Positions 7,270 to 14,671 of a stretch of DNA of 17,077 bases are shown here, piece after piece. A program made the translations under genes and the position numbers. Each line of letters starts with the position of its first letter. The stretch's first letter is position 1. The stretch is from the NCBI GenBank assembly GCA_002390225.1, contig DGOW01000015.1:1-17077 (forward strand), given 5' to 3'. The DNA comes from Gemmatimonadales bacterium UBA4456. GTDB taxonomy: Bacteria; Gemmatimonadota; Gemmatimonadetes; Longimicrobiales; Gaopeijiaceae. The notes beneath the pieces were generated by a model that was given only the letters and a program-made list of their open reading frames with translations, ran no database searches and was not told the origin of the DNA.

Positions 7270-8724
7270 CTGAAGCGCCCGGTTCTCGTCGCGGTCGCTG
7301 TGGGTGCGGTCGCATGTGCCCAGCAGGAAATGCCGCCAGGTGGGCCGGAGGACATCCGTCCGCCCGTGGTGGTGGCGACCACGCCGGGTGCGTTGGAGAT
7401 GGTCACGGATCTTGAAACGGATATCCGGTTCGACTTCGATGAGCGGATCAGTGAGCGAGTACCAGGGGGCGCGCTCGAAACGGCGATCTCCGTGTCTCCG
7501 ACCTCCGGGGAATACCGGGTGCAGCATGGTCGACAGTCTCTGACCGTCAAGATGGACGGTGGGCTACGCCCCGGGTTGGTGTACCGCGTGACGCTGGATG
7601 CCGCTGTGTCGGACATGTTCGGCAACACGATCACCGACCCTTTCGAGCTGATCTTCTCGACCGGCGGTGAACTCGTGCCTACGACGCTCGCCGGTGAAGT
7701 CTGGGACCGAATCACGGGGCGACCGGTCAGCCAGGCCGCGCTCGTTGCCATTGGGTCAGATTCACTGGTTCACCGGTCTACGGCGGACCGCTCCGGGATC
7801 TTCGGGTTTCGGTACCTGCCGGGGGGCTCCTTCAACTTGACGGCCTTCCAGGACCAGAACCGAAACGGAGAGCCCGATTCCACCGAAGTGCAGGGGCTCA
7901 CCCCGCTTTCGATCGCGGTAGGTGATACGGTCCTCCTCGAGCTCTCGATTCTCACGCCGGACACATCTGCGGCGAACCTGACTGGAACAGAAATACTCGA
8001 CTCCACGACGGTGATCCTCCTGTTCGATGATTTCCTCGACTACGAGGGCGGGACCACCGGAATCGATGTCACGATTTCGTCGGATTCGGCTGGAGCACCC
8101 GGGATCGTCGAGCTTCTGCACGAGACCGCGTACATCGCGTGGGCCGAGGAGGTGACAGACTCGCTGGCCATTCTCGACTCGATCGAGGCCCAGGAACTGG
8201 CTGAGATCTCGAGTGTCGCGGCCCGGGCGGCTGCCGACCTTGCGGCTGCTACGGACAGTGGGGCTGCAGGGGATAGCATTGTCACGAATGATTCGGCGCT
8301 CGAGGCCGCGCTAGCTGATACCGTGTTGGTAGCCACGGTCGGCGCCGGTGTGCGCCCGCAGGCGCTCACGCCCCGCGGACGTCCGCCGGCATTGCCCAGA
8401 CTGGAGGGTTCGACCGCCGGGCCCACCGCGGACGGACGGCGCGTCCTGCCCGGCCGTCGGCTCATCGCTCGGATCGATGCCCTGATCCCGTTCGAAACAG
8501 AGTTCACGGTCACGGTATCCGGCGTCGTGAACATGTTCGGTCTGGCAGGGGGTGGTGGTGAGGCGGCGCTGTTTCGGGAGGTGGTCATCGACTCCGTTGC
8601 GATTGCCGACTCTGTCGCTGCAGCTGACTCCATTCCGGCGGGCGACTCCATTGCGACCGCGGATACGGGCGTTGTGATCGATACCAGCTCCGTCGCGCTC
8701 GGCGGCCGGGATGGGCGCAGATGA
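7270..8724 (+). CDS. Ig-like domain lipoprotein (SbsA/Big_5-type), probable CTG start
   Basis: An envelope lipoprotein of unknown role. From a CTG at 7270 it reads (M)KRPVLVAVAVGAVAC, a compact signal peptide whose Cys16 ends a lipobox-like AVAC. MPPGGPEDIRPP follows, echoing the PTGGPKDxxPP signature after the lipid cysteine in a widespread Bacteroidota-type Ig-like lipoprotein family. An SbsA-like Ig domain comes next (VVVATTPGALEM ... DFDERISERV ... GLVYRVTL ... DMFGNTITDPFELIFSTGG), then a carboxypeptidase-regulatory-like segment (GEVWDRITGRPVSQAALVAI ... YLPGGSFNLTAFQDQNRNGEPD). The remainder is low-complexity, ending in Asp-Ser repeats. GGGAG lies ~10 bases before the CTG. The only ATG (7201) is inside valS, has no ribosome site and gives an over-long acidic n-region, so I prefer 7270. 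The stop overlaps the selA start (ATGA). Confidence 0.8.
   Translation: MKRPVLVAVAVGAVACAQQEMPPGGPEDIRPPVVVATTPGALEMVTDLETDIRFDFDERISERVPGGALETAISVSPTSGEYRVQHGRQSLTVKMDGGLRPGLVYRVTLDAAVSDMFGNTITDPFELIFSTGGELVPTTLAGEVWDRITGRPVSQAALVAIGSDSLVHRSTADRSGIFGFRYLPGGSFNLTAFQDQNRNGEPDSTEVQGLTPLSIAVGDTVLLELSILTPDTSAANLTGTEILDSTTVILLFDDFLDYEGGTTGIDVTISSDSAGAPGIVELLHETAYIAWAEEVTDSLAILDSIEAQELAEISSVAARAAADLAAATDSGAAGDSIVTNDSALEAALADTVLVATVGAGVRPQALTPRGRPPALPRLEGSTAGPTADGRRVLPGRRLIARIDALIPFETEFTVTVSGVVNMFGLAGGGGEAALFREVVIDSVAIADSVAAADSIPAGDSIATADTGVVIDTSSVALGGRDGRR
8588..8665 (+). repeat. Asp-Ser-rich tandem repeat in lipoprotein C-terminus
   Basis: The codons read DSVAIADSVAAADSIPAGDS and on to IATADTG: about four copies of a 6-7-residue DS(V/I)xxAx unit. 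Isolated similar units occur earlier in the same gene (TDSLAILDSIEA, TDSGAAGDSIVTNDS). The DNA copies (gactccgttgcg, gactctgtcgct, gactccattccg, gactccattgcg) are similar but not identical, so this is an old expansion. It probably forms a flexible acidic linker; the function is not known. Confidence 0.6.
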
Positions 8725-10127
8725 GCGATCCGAGGAGCCGGATCCCGTCGATGGATGCGCTCCTCGCGTCTCCCGGCATCGAGTCGCTCATGGCGGACGC
8801 GGGACGCGGGCAGGTTGTGGACGCGCTCCGGGTATCGGTCGCGCACATGCGGGAGGCGATCGGTCGAGGTGATGAACTGGCACAGGGCTCGGTCGAAGAT
8901 GCCACCTGGTACGTCCAGCATGCGGCGAAGCTGCTTGCTGAAGAAGCCGTCCCGAGCCTTCGCCGTGTGATCAACGCCACCGGCGTCGTGCTTCACACGA
9001 ACCTGGGACGCGCACCGCTTGCGGACGAGGCGCTCGAGGCGATGCGATCCACCGCGACCTACTCGAACCTGGAGTTCGATCTCGACAAGGGTGTGCGTGG
9101 ATCTCGTTATGCACACTGCGTCCGATTGCTGTGCGACCTGACCGGGGCTGAGGATGCGCTCGTCGTGAACAACGCTGCGGGCGCGCTCGTCCTCTCGATG
9201 AGTACGGTCGGTCTGGGCCGGGGTGTCGCGGTCTCGAGGGGGGAGCTGGTCGAGATCGGGGGTGGCTTCCGCATTCCGGAGGTGGTGGAACGGTCGGGTG
9301 CATCGCTCGTGGAAGTGGGCAGTACCAACCGCACCCGCGCTGACGATTACAAAGAGGTCGTCGCTAGTGGAGAGGCCGAAGCCATCCTGAAGGTGCACCG
9401 ATCGAACTTCCGCATCACCGGATTTACCGAGGAGGCCTCGGTTGCCGAGCTGGTTGCGATCGCCGCGGAACACGCGATCCCCGTCATCTACGACCTGGGG
9501 TCGGGTCTGATGTTGCCCGCGGAGAACATCGGCCTGCCCGAGGAGCCTCGGGCCGAGGCGTCTGTTTCAGCCGGTGCTGACGCCGTCGTGATCTCAGGCG
9601 ACAAGCTCCTGGGCGGACCGCAGGCGGGCATCATCGTGGGCCGGGCCGAGCTGATCGGCCGTATGCGCAAGAACCCGCTCTGCCGGGCGCTTCGCGTGGA
9701 CAAGGTCACACTGGCGGGGCTAGAGGCGACACTCAGGCTGTACCTGGATCCGCAACGGGTGCTCGAGCGCATTCCGACGCTACGTATGCTCTCGATGGAC
9801 GACGATACGCTGAAGGACGCCGCCGAGACGCTTGTCGGCGTGCTCGCTGCGGCCGGTGTGTCCTGCGCGGTCGTGCCCACGAAGGGTGCTGTCGGCGGCG
9901 GGACGTACCCGGGTGTCGAGCTCGATTCCTGGGCCGTTGAACTCGAGGGGCCGAAGGGCGCTCAGGCGCTGGCTAACGCACTCCGAGACGGCTCACCGCC
10001 CGTGGTTGGTAGACTCGTCGACGACAAACTCCGGCTGGACGTTCGGACTCTGCTCCCCGGCGAAGTCGACGTAGTCGCGACCCGCGTCATCGAAGCTGTC
10101 TCTCAGGATCGAGAGGGCCAGACGTGA
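8721..10127 (+). CDS. selA: L-seryl-tRNA(Sec) selenium transferase
   Basis: A PLP enzyme that converts Ser-tRNA(Sec) to selenocysteinyl-tRNA(Sec) using selenophosphate; the family forms a large ring, a decamer in characterised members. The 468-residue length is typical. Visible hallmarks are RRVINATGVVLHTNLGRAPL, YSNLEFDLDKGVRGSRY, the nucleophile region VNNAAGALVLSM, LVEVGSTNRT, and VISGDKLLGGPQAGII. The last holds the PLP lysine Lys295, the same residue number as in the E. coli enzyme. PSMDALL and the ~100-residue N-terminal tRNA-binding part are present. The ATG overlaps the lipoprotein stop (ATGA), and its own stop overlaps the gmhB start (GTGA). Partners needed for selenocysteine use (selB, selD, the tRNA gene selC) are not in the window. 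No selenoprotein with an internal TGA was found here. Confidence 0.96.
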   Translation: MSDPRSRIPSMDALLASPGIESLMADAGRGQVVDALRVSVAHMREAIGRGDELAQGSVEDATWYVQHAAKLLAEEAVPSLRRVINATGVVLHTNLGRAPLADEALEAMRSTATYSNLEFDLDKGVRGSRYAHCVRLLCDLTGAEDALVVNNAAGALVLSMSTVGLGRGVAVSRGELVEIGGGFRIPEVVERSGASLVEVGSTNRTRADDYKEVVASGEAEAILKVHRSNFRITGFTEEASVAELVAIAAEHAIPVIYDLGSGLMLPAENIGLPEEPRAEASVSAGADAVVISGDKLLGGPQAGIIVGRAELIGRMRKNPLCRALRVDKVTLAGLEATLRLYLDPQRVLERIPTLRMLSMDDDTLKDAAETLVGVLAAAGVSCAVVPTKGAVGGGTYPGVELDSWAVELEGPKGAQALANALRDGSPPVVGRLVDDKLRLDVRTLLPGEVDVVATRVIEAVSQDREGQT

Positions 10128-10687
10128 GTCGACGCGCGGTCTTCATCGATCGCGACGGTACCATGATCGAGGAAAAGGTCTATCTGTCCAATCCGGACGG
10201 CGTCGAGCTGCTTCCAGGCACGATCCAGGCGCTCTCGGCCCTCAGAGCGGCTGACTTGCTACTCGTGGTCGTGACGAACCAGGCGGGTATCGGCCGGGGG
10301 CTCTATACCATCGACGACTACGATGCCGTGGCGGCACGCCTCGACGAGCAGCTGGCATCTCATGGTATCGTGATCGACGCGACGTACTTCTGCCCGCACC
10401 ATCTCGAAGTGAGCGGGCCCTGCGATTGCCGAAAGCCGGATAGCGGCATGCACCGGCGGGCGGCAGCTGATCTCGATATCGATCTGCCGGCCTCGTTCTA
10501 CGTCGGGGACAAGATCACTGATGTGCAGCCGGGGATCACGCTGGGCGGTCAGGGAATCCTGGTGAGAACCGGGTACGGCGCCGAGCTCGAGCCGCAGGCC
10601 CCGGCCGGCGTATGGGTGGTCGACGACCTTCAAGCCGCATCCCGGGTAATTACGCAACAGGCCACAAGGGCGGCCGACGGTTCTTGA
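10124..10687 (+). CDS. gmhB: D-glycero-D-manno-heptose 1,7-bisphosphate 7-phosphatase (GmhB-type HAD phosphatase)
   Basis: A cytoplasmic HAD-superfamily phosphatase that removes the 7-phosphate from heptose bisphosphate in the ADP-heptose pathway for LPS inner core or related heptose polymers. At 187 residues it has the family length. FIDRDGT places the nucleophile Asp9 and acid/base Asp11. VVVTNQAGIGRG is motif II (Thr51). The GmhB-specific zinc loop is complete: Cys90-x-His92 ... Cys100-x-Cys102, then RKP with Lys104. GDKITDVQPG holds the motif IV aspartates (Asp129, Asp133). The start is a GTG whose bases overlap the selA stop (GTGA), so the genes are translationally coupled although the pathways are unrelated. 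The related histidinol-phosphatase (HisB-N) is the main alternative, but no his genes are nearby and the fit to GmhB is good. Confidence 0.9.
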   Translation: MSRRAVFIDRDGTMIEEKVYLSNPDGVELLPGTIQALSALRAADLLLVVVTNQAGIGRGLYTIDDYDAVAARLDEQLASHGIVIDATYFCPHHLEVSGPCDCRKPDSGMHRRAAADLDIDLPASFYVGDKITDVQPGITLGGQGILVRTGYGAELEPQAPAGVWVVDDLQAASRVITQQATRAADGS

Positions 10688-10709
10688 GGTCGATGGACCG
10701 CGGTATATT
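10684..10709 (+). promoter_or_regulatory. Possible sigma-70-type promoter for the Fe-S/pur unit
   Basis: TATATT at 10704-10709 is the best -10-like hexamer seen in any intergenic stretch I examined. TTGAGG at 10684-10689 resembles a -35 box, but the spacing is only 14 bases. The alternative 17-base spacing gives TTCTTG, which is a poor -35. It lies in the 81-bp gap after gmhB, where a new transcript is expected. Transcription would start near 10716, right at the base of the hairpin below. Confidence 0.4.
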
Positions 10710-10715
10710 GTGATC

Positions 10716-10741
10716 CGTCAGGTGGAGTTTTCCGCCGGACG
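10716..10741 (+). promoter_or_regulatory. 5'-leader hairpin before the Fe-S protein gene
   Basis: The stem CGTC (10716-10719) + GGTGGA (10721-10726) pairs with TCCGCC (10731-10736) + GACG (10738-10741). It has one A-G mismatch, one G-U pair and a GTTT loop. No T-run follows, so it is not a good terminator. If the TATATT box above is used, the hairpin would form the very 5' end of the mRNA and could protect it or regulate it. A weak AGAGG ribosome site (10753-10757) and the ATG at 10769 follow it. Confidence 0.4.
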
Positions 10742-10768
10742 TAACGACTGCAAGAGGTTGATGACGAT

Positions 10769-11095
10769 ATGGTGACGTTGACTGCGACGGCCAACGAGAA
10801 AGTCCAGGACTTCATCAAGGAGCACGGTGTCGAGACTCAGGCGGGTCTGCGCGTCGCGGTGCTTCCCGGTGGATGCTCGGGCTTCCAGTACGGTCTGAAT
10901 ATCGAGGACGGGGCGGAGACAGATGACGAAATCCTTGATATCGGCGGTGTGAAGATCTTCGTCGACCCGTTCAGTGCGCAGTACCTCGAAGGTGTAGAGA
11001 TCGACTACGTCAGCTCGATGATGGGTCAGGGCTTCACCTTCCGGAATCCGAACGCGGCCAGCGGTTGTGGTTGCGGAAGCTCGTTCACGGTCTGA
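10769..11095 (+). CDS. A-type iron-sulfur cluster carrier (HesB/IscA/ErpA family)
   Basis: A 108-residue cytoplasmic protein that receives and passes on Fe-S clusters. The three conserved cysteines of the family are present: Cys36 in LPGGCSGFQYGL, and Cys100 and Cys102 in the C-terminal GCGCGSSF. DYVSSMMGQGFTFRNPNA precedes the C-terminal pair, as in IscA/ErpA. The start ATG at 10769 follows AGAGG by 11 bases; a GTG directly after it (10772) is an alternative. It ends in tandem stops (TGATGA). It is the first gene of a same-strand run with the metallo-hydrolase, purN and purH. No isc or suf gene is beside it, so ErpA, IscA and SufA roles cannot be separated. Confidence 0.92.
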   Translation: MVTLTATANEKVQDFIKEHGVETQAGLRVAVLPGGCSGFQYGLNIEDGAETDDEILDIGGVKIFVDPFSAQYLEGVEIDYVSSMMGQGFTFRNPNAASGCGCGSSFTV

Positions 11096-11119
11096 TGACC
11101 TTCGGTTGCCTGGGCTGAC

Positions 11120-11776
11120 GTGGTGCAGATCCGGACCTTCACCGGAGGAGGGTTCGGTGAAAACGCATACCTGGCGATCTGTGAATCAACGCGCGCATGC
11201 GTGGCTGTCGATCCGGGCTCAGGTGCTTCCTCGCTCGTCCGTGCGGTCGAGTCAGAAGATCTCGACCTCCTCGCTATTCTGCTGACGCACGCGCACCTCG
11301 ATCACATCGAGGGCGTCGCGGAGGTACGCGCCACCCAGCCCGACGCTCCGATCTGGTTGCATCCGGACGACCTCGGCCTCTACAGGGGAGTCCAGCGACA
11401 GGCTGCCATGTTCGGCCTCTCCGTTGACCCACAGCCCGAGCCGACCGATGAGTTCGTGCCCGGCGAACCGTTCCACTTCGGTGAGTGCGTCTTCGACGTC
11501 GCGTTTGCGCCCGGACATGCTCCTGGCCACGTCATTTTTGTTTCCCAGCCCGACTCCATCGCCCTGGTCGGAGATGTCGTCTTTCAGAGCTCGATCGGAC
11601 GGACGGATCTTCCGGGGGGTGATTTCCAGACGCTGATGGCGTCGATCCGAAGGGAGATCCTTTCGCTGCCCGATGAGATGACGCTGTATCCGGGCCATGG
11701 ACCGCCCACGACCGTCGGACAGGAGCGCATGACGAATCCGTTTCTGGTCCCGCACTACGGTGGCGAGTTGGTGTGA
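11120..11776 (+). CDS. Glyoxalase II-like MBL-fold metallo-hydrolase
   Basis: A 218-residue metallo-beta-lactamase-fold hydrolase. The dinuclear metal site is complete: THAHLDH at 56-62 (His57, His59, Asp61, His62), a histidine in APGHAPGH (130-137), Asp152 in ALVGDVVFQSSIGRTDLPGG, and His193 in LYPGHGPPTTVGQE. This pattern and size fit the short YcbL/GloB-like branch that hydrolyses thioesters such as S-lactoylglutathione. The C-terminal glutathione-binding domain of full glyoxalase II is absent, so the true substrate is uncertain. Two adjacent GTG codons (11120, 11123) can serve as the start. It lies 24 bp after the Fe-S gene, and its stop overlaps the purN start (GTGTGA), so it is probably co-translated with purine genes. 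Confidence 0.9.
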   Translation: MVQIRTFTGGGFGENAYLAICESTRACVAVDPGSGASSLVRAVESEDLDLLAILLTHAHLDHIEGVAEVRATQPDAPIWLHPDDLGLYRGVQRQAAMFGLSVDPQPEPTDEFVPGEPFHFGECVFDVAFAPGHAPGHVIFVSQPDSIALVGDVVFQSSIGRTDLPGGDFQTLMASIRREILSLPDEMTLYPGHGPPTTVGQERMTNPFLVPHYGGELV

Positions 11777-12477
11777 CACCAAAGACGGGCCTACTGAACG
11801 TCGCCGTGTTCGCATCCGGTGGTGGTAGCAACTTCCAGGCGCTCCTGGATCATGCCGCATCAGGTGATCGCGGGTGGCGCGTTCGTCTTCTCGTGATGAA
11901 TAGAAAAGCCGGGGCAGCTGAACGTGCACGGGCTGCCGATGTGCCCGTCCGAATCATCTCGACGGGGCAACGCACGGACGAGGAGATCGCCCACGTAACC
12001 CTCGCAGCCTTCGGTGACCACGAGATCGATGTCGTGTTGCTTGCCGGATACCTGAGACGGGTCCCACTCGAGATTACACGCCGTTATGCGGGGCGCATAC
12101 TGAATATCCACCCAGCGCTCCTACCTCACTTTGGTGGGCCGGGCATGTACGGCATGAACGTGCATCGGGCCGTCGCTGAATCCGATACCACGGTGACTGG
12201 CGCGACCGTTCACTTCGTAAGTGAGGCGTATGACGAGGGGGCGATCCTTGCTCAGTGGCCCGTTGCACGTCTTCCGGAAGATACGCCCGAAGCCATCGCT
12301 GCCCGGGTGCTCGAGGTCGAGCATCGCCTCTACCCTGCCGCGGTTGATCACCTCTGTGCTGCGTTGCGCATGGGTGTGCTGCCTCAACGCATGGTCGACG
12401 TCTGTCTGGATAAACCACCGGACGTCGATCGCCCCGAATTCCCATCCCGAACCGAATCGAACGAGGAAGTCCCATGA
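11773..12477 (+). CDS. purN: Phosphoribosylglycinamide formyltransferase 1
   Basis: The third step of purine synthesis: GAR plus 10-formyl-tetrahydrofolate gives FGAR. The 234-residue protein shows the phosphate-binding FASGGGSNFQALL near the N-terminus, LLAGYLRRVP, and the catalytic site LNIHPALLP with Asn111 and His113, plus Asp154 in EAYDEGAIL. These match Asn106/His108/Asp144 of the E. coli enzyme. After HPALLP comes GGPGMYGMNVH, a variant seen in Bacteroidota-type PurN. The last ~25 residues are polar and probably disordered. The start is a GTG overlapping the metallo-hydrolase stop, and its stop overlaps the purH ATG (ATGA), so the three genes are translationally coupled. Confidence 0.94.
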   Translation: MTPKTGLLNVAVFASGGGSNFQALLDHAASGDRGWRVRLLVMNRKAGAAERARAADVPVRIISTGQRTDEEIAHVTLAAFGDHEIDVVLLAGYLRRVPLEITRRYAGRILNIHPALLPHFGGPGMYGMNVHRAVAESDTTVTGATVHFVSEAYDEGAILAQWPVARLPEDTPEAIAARVLEVEHRLYPAAVDHLCAALRMGVLPQRMVDVCLDKPPDVDRPEFPSRTESNEEVP

Positions 12478-14054
12478 AGCGCGCGCTTCTCAGCGTGTCC
12501 GACAAGAGTGGCATCGTGGAGCTCGGTACCGCTCTGCAGGACCGTGGCTGGCAGATTCTCTCCACCGGGGGCACCGCGCGTGCGCTCCGTGAGGGAGGCG
12601 TCGAGGTGACCTCGGTTTCCGACGTCACGAAGCACCCGGAAATGATGGACGGGAGGGTCAAAACGCTGCACCCGGCGATCCATGCGGGCCTGCTCGCCCG
12701 TCGCGCCAACCCTGATGATATGGCCGCGCTCGAAGAGCACGGATATGGTCCGATCGATCTGGTCGCCGTGAACCTGTATCCGTTCCTTGAGACCGTCGCC
12801 GCGGGTGACGTGCCTGTCGACACCGCAATGGAAAAGGTCGACATAGGTGGTCCAACGATGATCCGGGCTGCCGCCAAGAGCCACACAGACGTCTGGGTAA
12901 TTGTCGATCCGACTGATTACCACGCGGTGATTGATGCGCTCGATGGCGAGGATGATCCCGTGCTACGCCGTGGGCTGGCTGCCAAGGTGTTCCGGCACAT
13001 CAGTGGGTACGATGCGGCCGTCGCGACCTATCTACTGGAGCAGGACGGTGAGGCCGAGGTGCTGAGCGAGCGCCTGGAGAGTTCGCTTCAGCGGCTGCAG
13101 ACGCTGCGGTACGGTGAGAATCCTGACCAGAAGGCTGCCTTCTATGGCCCAGACGTCCCGGCCGGGATCTCGGCGCTGGAGAAGCACCACGGCAAGGAGC
13201 TGTCGTACAACAACATCCTCGATCTGGACGGGGCACTGCTCAGCCTCTCGCCGTTCGCGAAATCGCCGCGACCTTCGGTTGCGATCATCAAGCACACGAC
13301 GCCGTGCGGCCTTGGGGTAGGGGATTCGCTCGCAGAGGCGTACGGGCGGGCTCTGGCGACGGACCCGATGAGCGCATTCGGTTCCGTGATCGCGGTGAAT
13401 CGTCCGGTAGACGGCGCGACCGCCGAGCTCATGTCGACGCTCTTCATCGAGTGTCTGGTGGCCCCGGGGTACTCGGATGAGGCGATGGCGAAGCTGACGG
13501 AGAAGAAGAACATCCGGATCATGACCTTCCCCGGCGATGATCCGTCGACGTTCCTTTCCAGTCATGGTCATCTCCCTGAGCCGCGCGTTCTGCGGACTGT
13601 ATACGGCGGTATGCTGGCACAGACGCCTCCGATCCCGCCGTTCTATGGCGAGGTCGACGGGTCGTGGAGTGTGGTGACCGAGCGCCATCCCACCGAGGCC
13701 GAGTGGGATGATCTCCGTTTCGCGTGGGCGGCCATCTTCGGCGTGAAGTCCAACGCGATCCTTCTGGCGAAGGGTGGTGGTGTCCTCGGCATCGGCGCCG
13801 GTCAGATGAGCCGAGTTGACTCGTCCAGGATTGCAGTGCGAAAGGCAGGTGACGCCGGACGCGAACTCAGCGGATCGGTTCTCGCGTCAGACGCATTCTT
13901 TCCGTTCCGGGACGGGGTCGATGCGGCGGCGGCCGCCGGCGTGAAGGCCGTGATTCAGCCGGGTGGCTCGGTGCGAGATGAAGAGGTCATTGGCGCGGCC
14001 AACGAGCACGGAATTGCGATGGTGTTCACCGGTCGGAGGCTGTTCCGGCACTAG
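12474..14054 (+). CDS. purH: Bifunctional AICAR transformylase / IMP cyclohydrolase
   Basis: The last two steps of IMP synthesis. The 526-residue length is standard. The N-terminal MGS-like cyclohydrolase domain (about 1-195) shows SVSDKSGIVELG, ILSTGGTARALREGGV and MMDGRVKTLHPAIHAGLL with Lys63. The C-terminal transformylase domain has LRYGENPDQKAAFY, the catalytic Lys273-His274 in IIKHTTPCGLG, DPMSAFGSVIAVN, and KSNAILLAKGGGVLGIGAGQMSRVDS near the end. It shares the 10-formyl-tetrahydrofolate cofactor with the PurN product upstream. The ATG overlaps the purN stop. The last 29 bases overlap the end of the convergent TlpA-type gene on the opposite strand, and no terminator is visible between them. 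Confidence 0.97.
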   Translation: MKRALLSVSDKSGIVELGTALQDRGWQILSTGGTARALREGGVEVTSVSDVTKHPEMMDGRVKTLHPAIHAGLLARRANPDDMAALEEHGYGPIDLVAVNLYPFLETVAAGDVPVDTAMEKVDIGGPTMIRAAAKSHTDVWVIVDPTDYHAVIDALDGEDDPVLRRGLAAKVFRHISGYDAAVATYLLEQDGEAEVLSERLESSLQRLQTLRYGENPDQKAAFYGPDVPAGISALEKHHGKELSYNNILDLDGALLSLSPFAKSPRPSVAIIKHTTPCGLGVGDSLAEAYGRALATDPMSAFGSVIAVNRPVDGATAELMSTLFIECLVAPGYSDEAMAKLTEKKNIRIMTFPGDDPSTFLSSHGHLPEPRVLRTVYGGMLAQTPPIPPFYGEVDGSWSVVTERHPTEAEWDDLRFAWAAIFGVKSNAILLAKGGGVLGIGAGQMSRVDSSRIAVRKAGDAGRELSGSVLASDAFFPFRDGVDAAAAAGVKAVIQPGGSVRDEEVIGAANEHGIAMVFTGRRLFRH

Positions 14055-14661
14055 GCTGCGATGGTGTCGCGGTCGGCCTGGCCAACAGGCGGTCGACTGC
14101 AGCTCGCATGGCTGGCGGCGCGAAGTACCCGACCACGCGGTGCTGCACGAGCCCCTCGCGATCAATGATGAATGTCGTCGGGATCGCGTTGATGCCGCCA
14201 AAGGCGCTCCGATGGGCATTCGTGGCGCGGCCGACCGGGTACGCGATGCCTCGCTCGTCGAGGAAGTCGATGATGTCCGAGCCGTCTCCTGCGTCCGTCG
14301 CGAGGCCCAGCACGATGACACCGTCGTCACTGCGCTCTTCGTGGAGGTGCTGGAGCGCCGGCATCTCGAGCTTGCAGGGGCCGCACCACGTCGCCCAGAA
14401 GTTCAAGACTACGACACTTCCCTCCAGGGCCTCCGAGTCGACAGGCGTCCCGTCGAGCGTCGTGAAGGAGTAGGCCGGCGCACGCCCCAGATCGGGTCCG
14501 ACCCCGGTCCAGGCCTGCAGCTGCGGGCCAAGGCGATACAGGACGAAGAGAAGGATGGCGGCGGTGAGCACGCGCTCACCCCAGACGAAGATGAGCCGGC
14601 GACCCATGGCCGATTGAACCCCTCCACCGTCTGGCGAGGTCCGTGGGGAGCTTCCCGTCAC
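14026..14661 (-). CDS. Membrane-anchored TlpA-type thioredoxin-like protein
   Basis: 211 residues. A hydrophobic anchor at about 29-45 (VLTAAILLFVLYRLG) is followed by a periplasmic AhpC/TSA-Redoxin (TlpA/ResA) domain. VVVLNFWATWCGPCKLEMPA carries the redox pair Cys93/Cys96, and AIPTTFIIDREG carries the cis-Pro. Such proteins reduce disulfides outside the cytoplasm, often for cytochrome c maturation; the specific partner is unknown. The GTG at 14661 has GGGAG just upstream and lies 10 bp after the thioesterase stop, which suits an operon. An ATG at 14607 (MGRRLIFVWGERV) would remove 18 polar residues and is a credible alternative. The 3' end overlaps purH by 29 bp in convergent orientation. 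The C-terminus is a short Ser/Thr/Pro-rich tail. Confidence 0.9.
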   Translation of the reverse strand: MTGSSPRTSPDGGGVQSAMGRRLIFVWGERVLTAAILLFVLYRLGPQLQAWTGVGPDLGRAPAYSFTTLDGTPVDSEALEGSVVVLNFWATWCGPCKLEMPALQHLHEERSDDGVIVLGLATDAGDGSDIIDFLDERGIAYPVGRATNAHRSAFGGINAIPTTFIIDREGLVQHRVVGYFAPPAMRAAVDRLLARPTATPSQPSAGTASDR

Positions 14662-14671
14662 GTGGCTCCCG

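Noticed and set aside
8040..9473. A 477-codon open frame on the minus strand opposite the lipoprotein and selA
   Set aside because: It is antisense to selA, which has unmistakable motifs. The product is a low-complexity Ser/Ala/Arg mixture mirroring the Asp-Ser repeats.
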